Positions 23,961 to 36,377 of a stretch of 64,000 nt of DNA are shown one piece after another. The DNA is from Lepisosteus oculatus (taxonomy: Eukaryota; Chordata; Actinopteri; Semionotiformes; Lepisosteidae). Location of the stretch: assembly GCF_040954835.1 (NCBI RefSeq), contig NC_090698.1, positions 37,129,501 to 37,193,500 on the forward strand, written 5' to 3'. The notes below the pieces were generated by a model. It had not been told where the DNA came from. It saw only the letters and a program-made list of their open reading frames with translations, and ran no database searches. A program made the position numbers and the translations under genes. Positions within the stretch are counted from its first letter, which is position 1. Each line of letters starts with the position of its first letter.

Positions 23961-25200
23961 TAGATGTGTACAAGAAACAAGACACCTTTATCCCTGTGTT
24001 CTGAAAGCTGTTTTTGCTTCTTGGTCTTTCAGTGTGTTTGTTCTGAAATCATGCAAGTTAGTCTTTTATCATGGTTTTCCAATACAAGGGCAAATTTGTC
24101 AATGATTAAAAGGATCATTGCTCAAAAGGAGTGTGATAAAGAAATTGTCAAACAATTTGTTGGATGCTGCGGCTCATTTAATTTGTTTTTAGTACTTTTT
24201 ACTGTCTTTTTGTAATTGTGTAGAAATACTGTAAGAAACACTGAAATAGAGGTTCTTAATACATGTAACTTAGTAGTAGTACACAGATATAAAATATGGC
24301 ACTAATTGAAGATTTCAGTTTTTATGCAGTTACATTTTTTACAAGACTGTACTTAACTCTGAGATGCAAATAACTTAAAAAATGTTAGTGTATTATTTTA
24401 CTTCCCGTGCCTTGTGTACTTGGTAATCATACTGTAGGTTGTCTGTGCACAGTCATTCATCTGTTAGCAGATGTTTCGGCAATAGATCCATCATCATTGA
24501 AATCTCTGGGGGAAATACCTATTGACATCTTGTTAAAGCGGTCTGAGATCTGTCTTTCAGTCTTCAGTATCATAGGGCAGGTGTCTGTTCATTTTCACTG
24601 ACAGTAGGGAAATCTCTCAAGAGTTGCTTTAGACAGCATCTTGTCACTAGTTAGTGCTTCCATTGACAGGTGGTTCTTTCTAATACAGGGCAACAGGTGT
24701 TTCTTTGTTCATCATCAAATGGGCTATGACCATGGTGCAAAAACAAAGGCCTCTTTCCCACAAATTAATGAACAGCAATTATAGTTAGGCAAATGTTTAG
24801 AAGAACCTGATGATGAAATACCTTACTGATGTGCAGATGTTTTAGAATGCTACTTTTTATGTACTTAATCCACCTTCTGTTTTCTGGTTTGCACTATGAG
24901 CCCTAAAACATACTCTGAAAACATGTTTTCAGTAGAACCATGTCTGAACGGCATCAAGCAATTAGAAAATTTGCTATACACTTCCTTGGAGTGATGGAAT
25001 ACAGGGGTTAGAAAGAACATATTAACAGAATGTTAGTGTAAGGTGTGTTTATATTAGAAAAATTGTATATAATGTATAATATTTTGTGATAGTGGAGCAC
25101 ATAGGGAGTAAGGCTCTCCTAGAGAACTGTTAATTGAAATCATCCTAGTACATGTACTGTAAGACTAACAAATCTATGACTTCTAAAACACAGATACTGT
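23961..25200. other. intergenic DNA, possible regulatory stretch
   Basis: No coding signature. The segment at about 24720-24980 is less AT-biased and non-repetitive, and could be a conserved non-coding element. This is a guess from composition only. Confidence 0.3.
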
Positions 25201-25262
25201 ATATTCATCCATCAATCCATCCATTTTCTAACTGCTTCTTCCAGTTTAGGGTCAATGGGAGC

Positions 25263-25850
25263 CTATAATAATAATAATTATAATAATTGCTTTCATTTAT
25301 ATAGCGCTTTTCTGGACACTCCACTCAAAGCACTTTACAGGTAATGGGGACTCCCCTCCACCACCACCAATGTGCAGCATCCACTTGGATGATGTGACGG
25401 CAGCCATAGTGCGCCAGAACACTCACCACACATCAGCTATCAGTGGGGAGCAGAGCAGAGTAATGTAGCCAATTCATAGAGGGGGATTATTAGGAGGCCA
25501 TGATTGGTAAGGGCCAATTGGAAATTTGGCCAGGACACCGAGGTTACACCCCTACTCTTTTCGAGAAGCGCCCTGGGATTTTTAATGACCACAGAGAGTC
25601 AGGACCTCGGTTTTACGTCTCATCCGAAGGACGGCGCCTGTTTACAGTATAGTGTCCCCATCACTATACTGGGGCATTAGGACCCACATGGACCGCAAGG
25701 TGAGCGCCCCCTGCTGGCCCCACTAACACCTCTTCCAGTAGCAACCTTAGTTTTTCCCAGGAGGTCTCCCATCCAGGTACTGACCAGGCTCAAACCTGCT
25801 TTTTTTCAGTGGGTTGCCAATTGTGAGTTGCATTGATATGGCTGCTGGTT
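25263..25850 (-). mobile_element. 5S rRNA-derived SINE (full-length-like copy)
   Basis: It is read on the minus strand. The head at 25763-25848 resembles a diverged 5S rRNA gene with the internal promoter region (on + : GGTCTCCCATCCAGGTACTG, ACCAGGCTCAAACCTGCTTT). A body shared with the copy at 31501 follows, and the tail is of the AAAGCGCTATATAAATG type with (AAT)n at 25263-25290. This is the architecture of SINE3-type elements, transcribed by Pol III and mobilised by a LINE sharing the tail. Confidence 0.8.
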
Positions 25851-26518
25851 TACAGGTTTACAGGTAATGGTTTACAGGAAATGAGGACACCCCTTCACCG
25901 TCACCAACGTACAGCATCCACCAGCCTATCCCATCAAGAGGCCCAAAGCAGGATGCAGATATTCATTGGTGTTTATTTCTTTTTGTAAAGTGGACCAGTT
26001 TCATGTGCCAAAATATCTACAATAATGAACCCTATATGACCATCAGTGTGGCTTAACAACACAATTTATAGTACCTTTAGTACTTTATAGTACTATAAAA
26101 TTGCATTATAAGTAGTACAGTATATAAATCACAACCAAATATGTGTACACATCTGTTTACATGCTCAATGTAAACAATGTAAACAGTTTATATCAATGTT
26201 TATAATAAGTATTGACAATTGTGTAGCAATGTTTAATAATTTATAATACAATAAATTATTTTCATGTAACATTTAATGTAATGTTTGCATCTGTGCAATG
26301 GTGTTTGTCCCCATTCTTCAATCTAAATAACTTTAAGTGCTTTTTCAGTTGTGTTGTGTTCTCAACCATGGATATCTTTAGATCCATGAATAATATTTCA
26401 GCACAATTGCAATGATCAATCCAGCATTCTCCCCTTTTAGAAATTGCTCTGATGTTCACATACTTCTTCCCTTTGTTTTAGTTCATCTTCTAAATTTCAG
26501 GGAGAGTTCTGGTTTCAT

Positions 26519-26663
26519 TTAAAATTGATCCAGCAGTAGTTCTAGGTATACTAAGCACTTTTACTGTGCTTGTGAACAATTTGTTGTAATTAAAATTGAT
26601 CTAGCAGTAGTTCGAGGTATACTAAATACTTTTACTGTGCTTGTGAACTTTTTGTTGTAATTA
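26519..26663. repeat. two-copy tandem duplication, 71-bp unit
   Basis: AAAATTGATCCAGCAGTAGT (26521) and AAAATTGATCTAGCAGTAGT (26592) start two units that match over their full length with few substitutions. Confidence 0.88.
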
Positions 26664-28120
26664 ACTTACTGTCTAGGTTGTTTTTCTGGCTTTGATTTAA
26701 GAACTTTGTTTCAAGAGCTTTTTAAGCTCAATGGTTAGAGTATGTGATAATTAATTGCAGATTTTCATACCACTAATTATAAGCCAATTTATACAATATT
26801 ACACAAGTATCTTCTGTAAAGATTTTGTCCATGAGTAATATTAGTTTATTGAAGAGTAACTGTGTATGTTTGTAAAAGTAATCTACACATTTAATTCATA
26901 TTTAATTTTCTTCTTTTTTTTTTGCTCATGACATTTACTTCAGGAATGTGATTTTAACCTTTAATGTATTGCATATTCTTAGTTTTTCTTAGCTTATACA
27001 GTAGGGCCAATAGTTTTTTTTTAGTCTATATGTTTATATTAATGAAAACTCAAGCTAGTTCTTTGAAAATATTTTAGAAAGCATAGAAAATAGCAGTTGA
27101 CTTTGTCTTGCGGAAAGGGGGTCAGACTTAGAAGCAAGAAACAGCAGTGATTAGCTATGTTTTTCACATTTCAAAACATGTTTCATACCTTTAAGGGACA
27201 ATAGGACCTGTTTAGAAAATACAGTACTGGATATGCAGTTGATCTTGCAAGAAAGGGAATGTTAACTAAATGTGATTCAGAAGCTTATTCTCATGTGGGG
27301 AAAAATACAAATCAATAGCAAATCACACAGAACAGCCAATTAAAGCACAGTTGAGAAAATACAACCAGTAATGATTTACTGTAACATTGTAATATTGTAA
27401 GAGTGGAGTTTTAAGACTACAAAAGAAAATGAATAATGTATGAGCAAAGCCATGGTACTTTGCAAACATTTTTGATCACACATTACTTACACATTTACAA
27501 AAAAGTTTTCCTTATGATTTATGAATGCCCAATTTGTGCTTATGTGTAAAGCTGCATACTGTATGAGGCTCTCAGGAAACCTACAGCTTACAAGAAAATA
27601 AAAATGGTTTTATCTTTTGTTGTAGCTCATGAGAGGCAAGAAAATGAATTAGTAATTACTAAAGTTGCAGCTACAGTCATTTCTGTTTTTTTTAAGTATA
27701 AGACATGGGTAATGTCAGAATCATTAGACTAGGAGATGGGCAAAGTTTGTTCTGATCAAATGAATTATTCCTGTAACTGTATTATTATCTCATATGGTAG
27801 TGACACAATAACAAAGGTTTTCATCATTCCCACTGTGCTCTACTAACACTAATTAAAGGATTATAGCCTTAACCCTTTCTATACCTTTTCTGCTTTAGGC
27901 CCTGAAATAATACAATGTTTAGAGTAATATTTTAAAGCAAGTCAAGAATATTCTGAAGGAGCATGAGGTCCTCAAAACCAACATTAAAGACCTTTGACAT
28001 TTTACATTTTATAGCAATACACAGGTACAGAGCAGCAATTAAAACACAAGACAATTGTAAGCATAATTTCCCCTTTTGTAATGATACTGTATATCTTTAA
28101 AGAAATGTTTTTCTCACAGT
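26664..28120. other. intergenic DNA, nothing recognised
   Basis: AT-rich, with no domain-like ORF and no repeat identified. Confidence 0.4.
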
Positions 28121-28124
28121 ATTG

Positions 28125-28375
28125 TACATAAGAACATAAGATCACAGATGAAAAAAATCAATTTGGCTTGTCTAGCTCATTTGGTCACAATAGTGGCTAA
28201 TTGATTCAGGATGTCATTGGTCATTTCCTAAAGAAAACCAAGGTACTGTATGTATTTCAACAGCATGGCTGAGGAGCTTGTTTCATGCTCCAACAACCCT
28301 TCTGTAAAGAAGAGCCTGCTTTTCTTAGTTTTCATTTGTGTCCTCTTGTTCATGTTTCACTGTTAAAAACATATT
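28125..28375 (+). repeat. dispersed repeat starting ACATAAGAACATAAGA
   Basis: The opening ACATAAGAACATAAGA, the central GTGGCTAATTGATTCAGGAT and the later TGTAAAGAAGAGCCTGC and CATTTGTGTCCTCTTGTTC match, from memory, a very abundant repeat of sturgeon, gar and bichir genomes, probably a LINE 3' end. It is diverged and non-coding here. Confidence 0.6.
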
Positions 28376-29423
28376 AACACAGAAAAGGGTTAGGAGGTAT
28401 CAGGATGCAATATGTGTCTTGTTGACAACGTAATCGAAACATATTGCTTTTAAATGAGATATGCATTTTTAATAGTCACATCTGTTTTATGGAATTGAAA
28501 TACTTTTATGTAATGTAAATTTTAATCAGTCATGTTAAAAAAAGGAAAAATACTAATTTGTTTTTGATCTACAATTAATGAAGATGGAAGAGCCCATTTT
28601 TATGTTTCCTACATATTCTCAAGTAAAAAAAATACAATAAAATAGGCATAACGAATTTGAATATAACTATAAAGGTTTCTAAATTTCAATTAATCATTTG
28701 CATTTCTAGTTCTTAGTAAAATACTAAGAATTTATAATTATAGAATTCTCCACTCAAAAATAATTAACCTTTCCTTTATTTTGAATATAGATAATATATG
28801 AATCTTGATCTTTACAGTATATACTGTATTAAGTCCATTTTTTCAGTCCTGTAGTTGCTAAAAAGCATCATTTCACTTTACCGAGTGCATCAATAACTCA
28901 AGATAACAATCGTATTAAAATATTAAGCTCATATCAAACGTGCCTGATAGATAGCGGTAACGTTCTGTTTCGGGTAAAGGTGTATCCGGAAGCATCGAAC
29001 ATAGAAACAGAGAAACTTTGAAAAGTAATGTTGCTCTTTTTCTGATCCTGGAGATCCGGGGGACTGAAAGTAAGTCCTGGAAGAACACCATCTAACCAGA
29101 CTTGTACAGTACATCTATTTTAAACCTCTTATAGTCCCTAAGGATTGTTGTAAATCTTTCATGCTGCACAGTTTAAAAGATTGTCACTTCATTGTCTCTG
29201 TGAAATGACTCCTTTCCTTTGATTTTCTGGAAATCCGTTTTCTGTTATAAATTTATTTGTAGATTTTGCCAAACTGTTAAAATGTGTTCTCTCTTGCGCA
29301 AAACACTGTGCATATTGCGATCCGACAAGGTTTTAGTGATGGCAAGTGCTCAGATTAAGTTACTTTTTTCTTTTTAGGTGACTCATTATTGAGCAGGTCT
29401 ATTCTTTTCGGGGAAAAATCGGG

Positions 29424-29513
29424 ATGAGAGATCGTCCTTCAAAACTCAGGCATGCATCAAGCAATGAGATCATTTGTGTTATAAATATCTCCGTGCCAGT
29501 AGAACTACTCTAG
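29424..29513 (+). promoter_or_regulatory. fgf5 upstream ORF 1 (29 codons)
   Basis: This ATG lies 220 bases before the fgf5 start and its frame stops at TAG 29511-29513. It is relevant only if the transcription start is upstream, which is likely but not shown by the sequence. Confidence 0.35.
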
Positions 29514-29530
29514 CTACAGCAGCCAGGGTT

Positions 29531-29683
29531 ATGCCTACCAGAGCAGGAACTACAAGCGTGTGCACACAAGTGCACAGACCACAGGATCAACAGCAAAATG
29601 CTGGTGCTGATCTAGAACAAACATACCGTCCCTTTTTGGAAGAATGTGCTGTCCTTTCTGCATTTTCATTTTCGCTCATTTAA
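29531..29683 (+). promoter_or_regulatory. fgf5 upstream ORF 2, overlapping the fgf5 start out of frame
   Basis: An ATG at 29531 opens a 50-codon frame ending at 29683, 40 bases past the fgf5 ATG (29644) and in a different frame. A ribosome using it would bypass the main start. From memory, human FGF5 mRNA also has a translation-damping upstream ORF around its start. The predicted peptide has no domain. Confidence 0.45.
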
Positions 29684-29860
29684 TTTGCATCGTGCCCGTG
29701 ACAGGATATGGAAAGGTTCCATTGAATGATCAACTTCTCGAAGACAGTAGCAATTCAGGTCGCAGGACTGGCAGACTTTACTGTAGGGTTGGCATTGGCT
29801 TTCATCTCCAGATTCACCCCGATGGCAGAGTTAATGGGAGTCATGAACCCGACGAATTAA
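29644..29860 (+). CDS. fgf5: fgf5 coding exon 1 (signal peptide, start of FGF core)
   Basis: It encodes residues 1-72 plus one base of Ser73 and ends GACGAATTAA|GTAAGT (donor at 29861). Intron 1 spans 29861-30949 and shows only AT-rich DNA. Confidence 0.92.
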
Positions 29861-31506
29861 GTAAGTTGATGCATTTAAAATTTGATTATACTGTACGTTG
29901 GTGATGAGAAAGACAACTATTAACATAGTTTGCGAATAAAACAAGATAGGAGGAAATTTTCGAATTACAGTTTTTTGCTTTCGCTACCCTCCATTCATTA
30001 TCTACGCTGTTTTAATATATTCAACAATCAAATGTTGAATTAATTACATTTTAAGTTAAAAGTGTATTTCAGGTCAATGTACTTTACTTAAACGTTTAAT
30101 GATTAATATAATATGGTTACAAGTCACAGAAATCAAGTACTGGCAGCAGTAACATGATAAATATCAATAATTAAGAATAAGTGTTGAAATGCTACTACAA
30201 TTTTGATTTACATTCTTTTGAAGATATTGGTTTAATCCTGAGGCAAAGCTGGATGCATGACTGAAAAGTTAAAGACAAGGTAGCAAATCAGCCTATATTT
30301 GCACTGTATGTGATTCCAATAAATTATTAATTGAGCACGAACTGATGTGTTCTATTAGTTTTCTGGCTTCATTCCTTGCTTGTTCCTGTTTTAGTAATAG
30401 CAGGTATGTGGATAGCAGGTGCAACTCTAGGGAAGAGAATGTTTTAGCTAGAAACCAATGTGCCTGTGTCCTATCCAGTGCAATGCATCAAATGGTTGTC
30501 ATAAGCCATGAATTTAGGAAAGTAATATTCACATTCTTTTTCGTATGACTGTATCATTGTGATAGGTTATATATTCTAAGCCTTAAATCCTTAAACAACT
30601 ATATTTATCATTATTCAATTTAATTAAATTTAATAGTAAATTTATATTTTTTCTTTTGTTTTAAAAACCATAATAAATTGCAGACTATGCACAGTTGACA
30701 CCAGTGATACCTTCCCAATAATCTTATCCCAGGTCAGTTTTGATCCCTGCAATGAGCAGCAGTCCCATAGACTGAATTTATTCATTTCATCCATGTAATG
30801 TATAAGATAGAAAATAAATTGAAATATAAAGGTATTTTTGTAGTTTTGAGTTTCTATTTAAGTGTAATTATATTTAATTATATTACTAGAGGGATATACT
30901 CTAGTAATTGTATGGCAATAGTCTAATGGCTATTATTTTTCCTTTGCAGGTATTTTAGAGCTGTTTGCAGTGTCTCAAGGAGTTGTAGGAATTCGAGGAG
31001 TTTTCAGTAACAGATATTTAGCCATGAATAAAAAGGGAAGGCTCCATGCAATTGTAAGTAGTAAAATATTATTTTCAAGATAGCAAATGAAACAGGTGAA
31101 GGGAAAATTAAAGTGATATGAATAGTACCTTTTTTCATTCTGGCATTTTGTGTCATGGAAATGTAAATGATGCTTTTGGCTTTCTTGAGTAGTTTTCAAA
31201 ACTAAATGTATAGTTCAAAATTGTAAAGGGTGTGATTGACAGTAAGCATGTTAAACAGTCTATTAACATATTCATTGGTTGGCTTAGAAATACAACTGGA
31301 AAGCATTGTTCACTGTTAACTCTAAGCAAATATCATGACTAATGCAAATACTGTTTAGTTCAGGTGGGAAGCTGCGTCATCATGCGTAGGCTGCATGCGT
31401 ACACCTGAAGAAGCCTCCACGGCTGAAATGTTGTGTTCTCTTTCTTCTTCTTTTTTCAGCATGGAATAAACCCATAAATTGTTCTTTTAATGCATATATA
31501 ATAATG

Positions 31507-31568
<62 letters not shown>

Positions 31569-34500
31569 TGCTTACACTTATATAGTGCTTTTCTGGACGC
31601 TCCACTCAAAGCGCTTTACAGGTAATGGGGACTCCCCTCCACCACCACCAATGTGCAGCATCCACCTGGATGATGCAACGGCAGCCATAGTGCGCCAGAA
31701 CGCTCACCACACATCAGCTATCAGTGGGGAGGAGAGCAGAGTAATGAAGCCAATTCAAAGAGGGGGATTATTAGGAGGCCATGATTGGTAAGAGCCAATG
31801 GGGAAATTTGGCCAGGACGCCGGAGTTACACCCCTACTCTTTTCGAGAAATGCCCTGGGATTTTTAATGACCACAGAGAGTCAGGACCTCGGTTTTACGT
31901 CTCATCCAAAGGACGGCACCTTTTTACAGTGTAGTGTCCCCGTCACTATACTGGGGCATTACATGGACCGCAGGGTGAGCGCCCCCTGCTGGCCCCACTA
32001 GCACCTCTTCCATATGCAGATTCTGTTGTAAAACTATTACTTTACTTTTTATGGAAGCATAAAATCTGCTTTACCTATCATTGTATATTCTATTTTATAT
32101 CCCTGCCAGTTCTGAAAAAAATAAAATCCTGTTTGAATGAAGCAAACTACCCTACTGGTAGCAGCAGTCTATTAGCATGTGTAAATGGAAATCAAAGATT
32201 ACAAACACCCTGTAACTGCAGATAGCAAACAAAGGAAGAAAGTCAAACAAAGAAAATGTACTATAGAACCTATATCCTCAAAACATGTCAATAACATTTT
32301 GATGTAATGTGTACAGTACATTGCAGAAATATCCTGTTGTGAATTTTCCGCTATTTTCTCTTGAAATTCTGATGCTGAAGGAACTGATGCTAGACAGAGA
32401 TGTATAGTATTTTACGTCTGTGTCCAAATCAGTTCCCAGACCTTTATAAAGAGGTATGTTAGAACTAGTTTTATAATTCTCTAAAATGCAAAACAGCACA
32501 AAAATCTGGATTGACCATTTGCTGTATACTACAGTAGTATGCATTAGTTCAAAAACACTGTTGCTTTTTTGATGCTTTAAAGTTTTACATTTAAATATAC
32601 ATTAAAATACCCCATATAACATTATACTGAGCTTACCATGTTTTTCATCAATTGTATCACAATGATGGAGAGGTATTTACAAATAAGCTAACTAGAAAAA
32701 GGGTGATGAAATAATTGAAATGAAGATAATCATACAGACTAAGTCACAGTGGTACACCTCAAAAATCCTTGTTGGTACTGTACTGTATATGCAGCTATAA
32801 ATGCAGCTGTATCTGATCCATCATTGCTGAATTAGGTTTTTTAACTACTTGAACATTATAGTTAAGCTATGCTGGCTTATTTGATGTTGGCTTGGTACCT
32901 TAGGTGTTCTTAACTTATTCAATTAGTCACTTTTAATGTAGCATGAACTTTCGGTATTTCTCAGGATCGTAATGTCTGTTTTGGAAGTTTCCATTACAGT
33001 GGTTAAAAAAATATCAGAGTGTGCAGACATTAAGTAGAAAGCACTGGAATGTAGGCATTTGTCTCCTGTACAACATATAATACATTATATTACCAGGTAC
33101 ACTTGAGAAATAAAAAGGGCTGCCAAGTGTGCTTTTGTGTAGCAACCTTTCAATGTTTTTACATATTTACATACTTTTAAAACAGTGATTAAAACCATTT
33201 TGCATCCTGCAATAAAGATCTTTGAAATTTAAGTCAAATTTGTAAAGGCATTCTATAAGTACACTAAGCAGTTCTGTTTCCTACAAGTCATTCTACACAT
33301 CTATTCTTATCAGTTCGAAGCAGCAATTGTTTTGAAAAAAGGTACTGTGGTTGTAAATTCCCAGTCATTGCACAGTGTGCAATGCAACACAATCGCAACT
33401 TCAAACCATATTAACATTATTTCATATTTGCTGGAGATATTTTGTGCTGCAAATAAAAAAATATTCCAATTTTTCTGTCTTACTAATGAAACATTTTGTT
33501 TTAATTTTTCTACCTACTGTATGTTAGTTTGTTTAGACTCTACTCCAAAAATTTTAGAAGTCCAAACATAAGTCTTGTTGCAATGTTAAAGTTTGTATAG
33601 ATAGTTCCAGTAAGTCACAGCAGCAAGAAGACTAAATGGCATGTTTAGAAACTATTATAATTTCCTAATTTTCTGCTATACTGCACTTTGCAACAGAGCA
33701 GAACTGATCTATTATTTTAAAATGCAATTTTACTGTTATGTAAGGCAGTGTTCAAATACATACTGCCTTGGCAATATTTTATAATTTCCCACCGAAGGTA
33801 TTTCTAGAAACTTGCCAATAGAGAAACTTTAAACAGGGTGGATATGTATTATATTAACATTGCTGTGGTGCCTTGAAAAGTTCGATGCTATAGTACTTTT
33901 CGAAATGGACTGAGAAATAACTTTATTTCTATTTATCTAACTAATGCTAAAACAATTTAAAATAACTGACCAGAATAGTTGTATACTTTTTACCCGTAGT
34001 CTGAAGCTTGTATTGGTCTGGTTGGTACATGTGTATATTTTTATGTCAAAATGTTACAACAGAATAATGTTCTCTACATACAGTGAAGAAAATAATTTAT
34101 CAATTAATTGAACCAGCATACATTCCTAGTCAGATGTTGACCAAAATGTACTTCTATTTATGTAAACATAAATTAGTTAACATTGTAGACTTAAAGTAGA
34201 TGTTTTGTAGATTGAGATTTTGTTCAAATCCATGTTGCCCTCTTGGTTAAATTACAAAATGAATGCAAAAATCATATCTTCTTTTTTTGCTGTCCTAGTT
34301 GTATAAAGTTGTTTCATGGATTAATGAGTTTTTATCAGTAAAAATGATTCCTTAGTACTGTTACTCACTAGTTCTTTGATAGAAAAGCCATTCTGATGAC
34401 TCTACATTGAACAAGTGTAGAGATAAAAGTAAGCCTTAGAACTATATTTAACACATTTTAAACTTACTGTATTTTTAACAATCTATTTTTTCAACTTGTT

Positions 34501-36377
34501 TTTCTTCTCTGCTTGGTCCTGTTCATTAGCCTTCTTTATACATGGTAACCCAATCAATCCCCAAAGTTACCTGTTTTTCCCTGTTGGTCATACATTTTTA
34601 TAGCATTTGGCATAGTTTTAATGTGTTTTGCCTTAACTTGACTAGGTTTATGATTAGTGCATTGAGTAACAGTAAATCATATATATTCAGATGTATCTTC
34701 ATAGATCAACAGATCTATTAATGTGTTGGTATACTATCAAATATAGCCTAATATCAAACATGATGAAATACTAAATATTACATCTTTTAAAATTCATTTT
34801 TGAAAGGCATCCAATTATGTATTATCAACAGCATAATAAAAATAAACAATTACTGCTGTATTTCACATGTAAATAATGTACCATTTATAGCCTGAAAACT
34901 GTAAAGGACTGTAGATGTTTGTGACTAAATTAAAACAATGAAACCAAAAAAGAAGCATTTTGTAAGCACTGTTTCATTGTTGTGTAGTGCCTTTTCACCA
35001 TGAAAGTGTAAGACACAGAGAATTTGTACTCTTAACAGAAATGAGAACAACAGACTTTTCAAAATATTGAAGTTAATATACAATGAGAATGTCTGTCAAT
35101 ATTTTAGCTTATTTTGAAACTATTGCAAGGTTTTTCTGAATATGTTATGTAAATCAGTAATACAAATGATACAGTATATATACTGTGTTTTTACTCTCCC
35201 CTGCCATGTAGGGGTTGTGCAGGCATATGGAATACCTACTAATCTCATAATGAAAATCCTTGTTTAAATGGGTCACTAGATAAATGAGTATTAGATTCCA
35301 AGATAAATTGTACGTCTTTGGAATAAATCCATTTGGCAGTGTCATTTTCTGCCTTCTTAGGGATACTAAGAAATTTCATCATAGATTTTACTCATGGATT
35401 CCAACACAGAAATGTGTGCTTCCCCTAATGGAGGAATGATCTAATGTGCTTGTTTAACATTTTTCAGTTTCTTATCATGCAACCAGCAGATAAGTACAGT
35501 TGCTAACAGCCAGTATGAAATATTCAGCTACAGTAGCACCTCAAGATGTTCAAGCACCTTACCATTAACATTGTAAAATATCTTACCCAGTGTTTAATTC
35601 TGAAATGGTTGTTTGATGAGAAATTTCCTGAAAAAGGATATGGGTGATTGTTTTTTCTTGTGTACAGCAATTATCTAATTAAAGGCCTTAATTAAAAAAA
35701 CAATTGAGGTAACCTGGTAACAAAATTCCCTGATGTGAGGAAAGTATAAGAGCTACATGTTATTATTAAATATACTTTTGTTTTTACTATAGGTGGCTGT
35801 CAATGTCACACTTAAGTTTTTTGGCTCCTAGTCTTCTATTTGTTTACATCATCATCAACTACTGTATGTTTGTTCACCTTTACTGTCTTTTGAAAAACTG
35901 TTATTTTTTTAATGTTCTTCAACATGAAGCCTTGGAAGGCTCTTTCAAATCTGTGAATGACTCTTTTAAATTTGTATATTTTTCATTATTAATTTTTGTT
36001 TATTTTATTAGGGAAAATTCACTGATGATTGCAAGTTCAGGGAGAGATTTCAAGAGAACAGTTACAACACGTATGCCTCAGTGACACACAAGAACCACAG
36101 GACTGGAAGGGAATGGTTTGTGGCTCTGAACAAAAGAGGAAAAGCAAAGATGGGGTCCAGCCCCCGTGTAAAATCCCAGCATGTCTCTACGCATTTCCTG
36201 CCCAGATTCAACTTGCAAGAGAAAAGTGAACGGGGTTTTACAATCACAGACAAGAGCAGAGAAAGGAAAAAGCCACTGCCTTCAACACCAAAGCCTCCTG
36301 CACCAAAGGTTAACATGGACATTGGACAGAAACGTGTTAGAGTAGTAAAATACTGGCCCAAGTTCAGATTTGGATAA
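29644..36377 (+). CDS. fgf5: fibroblast growth factor 5 (three coding exons)
   Basis: Coding exons are 29644-29860, 30950-31053 and 36012-36377, giving 228 aa. A hydrophobic N-terminus (residues 2-19) fits a secretion signal, followed by a short variable linker and the FGF beta-trefoil core from about residue 40 ([20 protein letters not shown]) to about 175. N64-G-S66 is a glycosylation site. The core includes [27 protein letters not shown] and [17 protein letters not shown], which identify FGF5 rather than FGF4 or FGF6. A basic tail ends in WPKFRFG. Human FGF5 (268 aa) has a longer N-terminal Ser-rich linker. The middle exon is 104 bp, the usual FGF exon size. FGF5 is secreted, binds heparan sulfate and FGF receptors, and ends the hair growth phase in mammals; its role in fish is less clear. 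An in-frame TGA at 29608 rules out an upstream extension. Confidence 0.96.
30950..31053 (+). CDS. fgf5: fgf5 coding exon 2 (104 bp)
   Basis: The acceptor CCTTTGCAG ends at 30949, and the donor GTAAGT starts at 31054. The exon encodes residues 73-107 ([16 protein letters not shown] onward). Its length is not a multiple of three, so skipping it would shift the frame, as in the short FGF5S form known in mammals. Confidence 0.94.
31397..31490 (+). mobile_element. Penelope-like 3' tail (solo copy)
   Basis: ACACCTGAAGAAGCCTCCAC, then GGCTGAAATGTTGTGTTC and CAGCATGGAATAAACCC match the tail of the element at 17697-18586. No coding sequence precedes it, so this is a severely 5'-truncated copy in the fgf5 intron. 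Confidence 0.75.
31502..32012 (-). mobile_element. 5S-type SINE, 5'-truncated copy in fgf5 intron 2
   Basis: It is very similar to 25263-25740 across the tail and body, including TTATATAGTGCTTTTCTGGA and GCGCCCCCTGCTGGCCCCAC. The 5S-like head is missing, so the copy was truncated on insertion. The (AAT)n tail (31502-31567) is long and uninterrupted, which suggests a younger insertion or later microsatellite expansion. Confidence 0.85.
36012..36377 (+). CDS. fgf5: fgf5 coding exon 3 (C-terminal half)
   Basis: The acceptor TTTTATTAG ends at 36011. The exon starts in phase 0 with [17 protein letters not shown] and encodes residues 108-228, ending KFRFG and TAA (36375-36377). Confidence 0.95.
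   Translation, partial: GKFTDDCKFRERFQENSYNTYASVTHKNHRTGREWFVALNKRGKAKMGSSPRVKSQHVSTHFLPRFNLQEKSERGFTITDKSRERKKPLPSTPKPPAPKVNMDIGQKRVRVVKYWPKFRFG

Larger units (their letters stand above)
31054..36011. other. fgf5 intron 2
   Basis: A 4958-bp intron. It contains a Penelope-type 3' tail and a 5S-type SINE copy close to its 5' end (listed separately). From about 32020 to 36000 it is AT-rich with no recognised repeat or gene. Confidence 0.85.

Noticed and set aside
25763..25848. A real 5S rRNA gene
   Set aside because: Too diverged and attached to a SINE body and LINE-type tail, so it is read as the head of a 5S-derived SINE.
29474..29530. Longer version of the fgf5 upstream ORF starting at 29474
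   Set aside because: That position is TTG; the first ATG in this frame is at 29531.
31504..31791. ORF starting with an Ile run
   Set aside because: The AAT tail and body of a SINE copy on the other strand.
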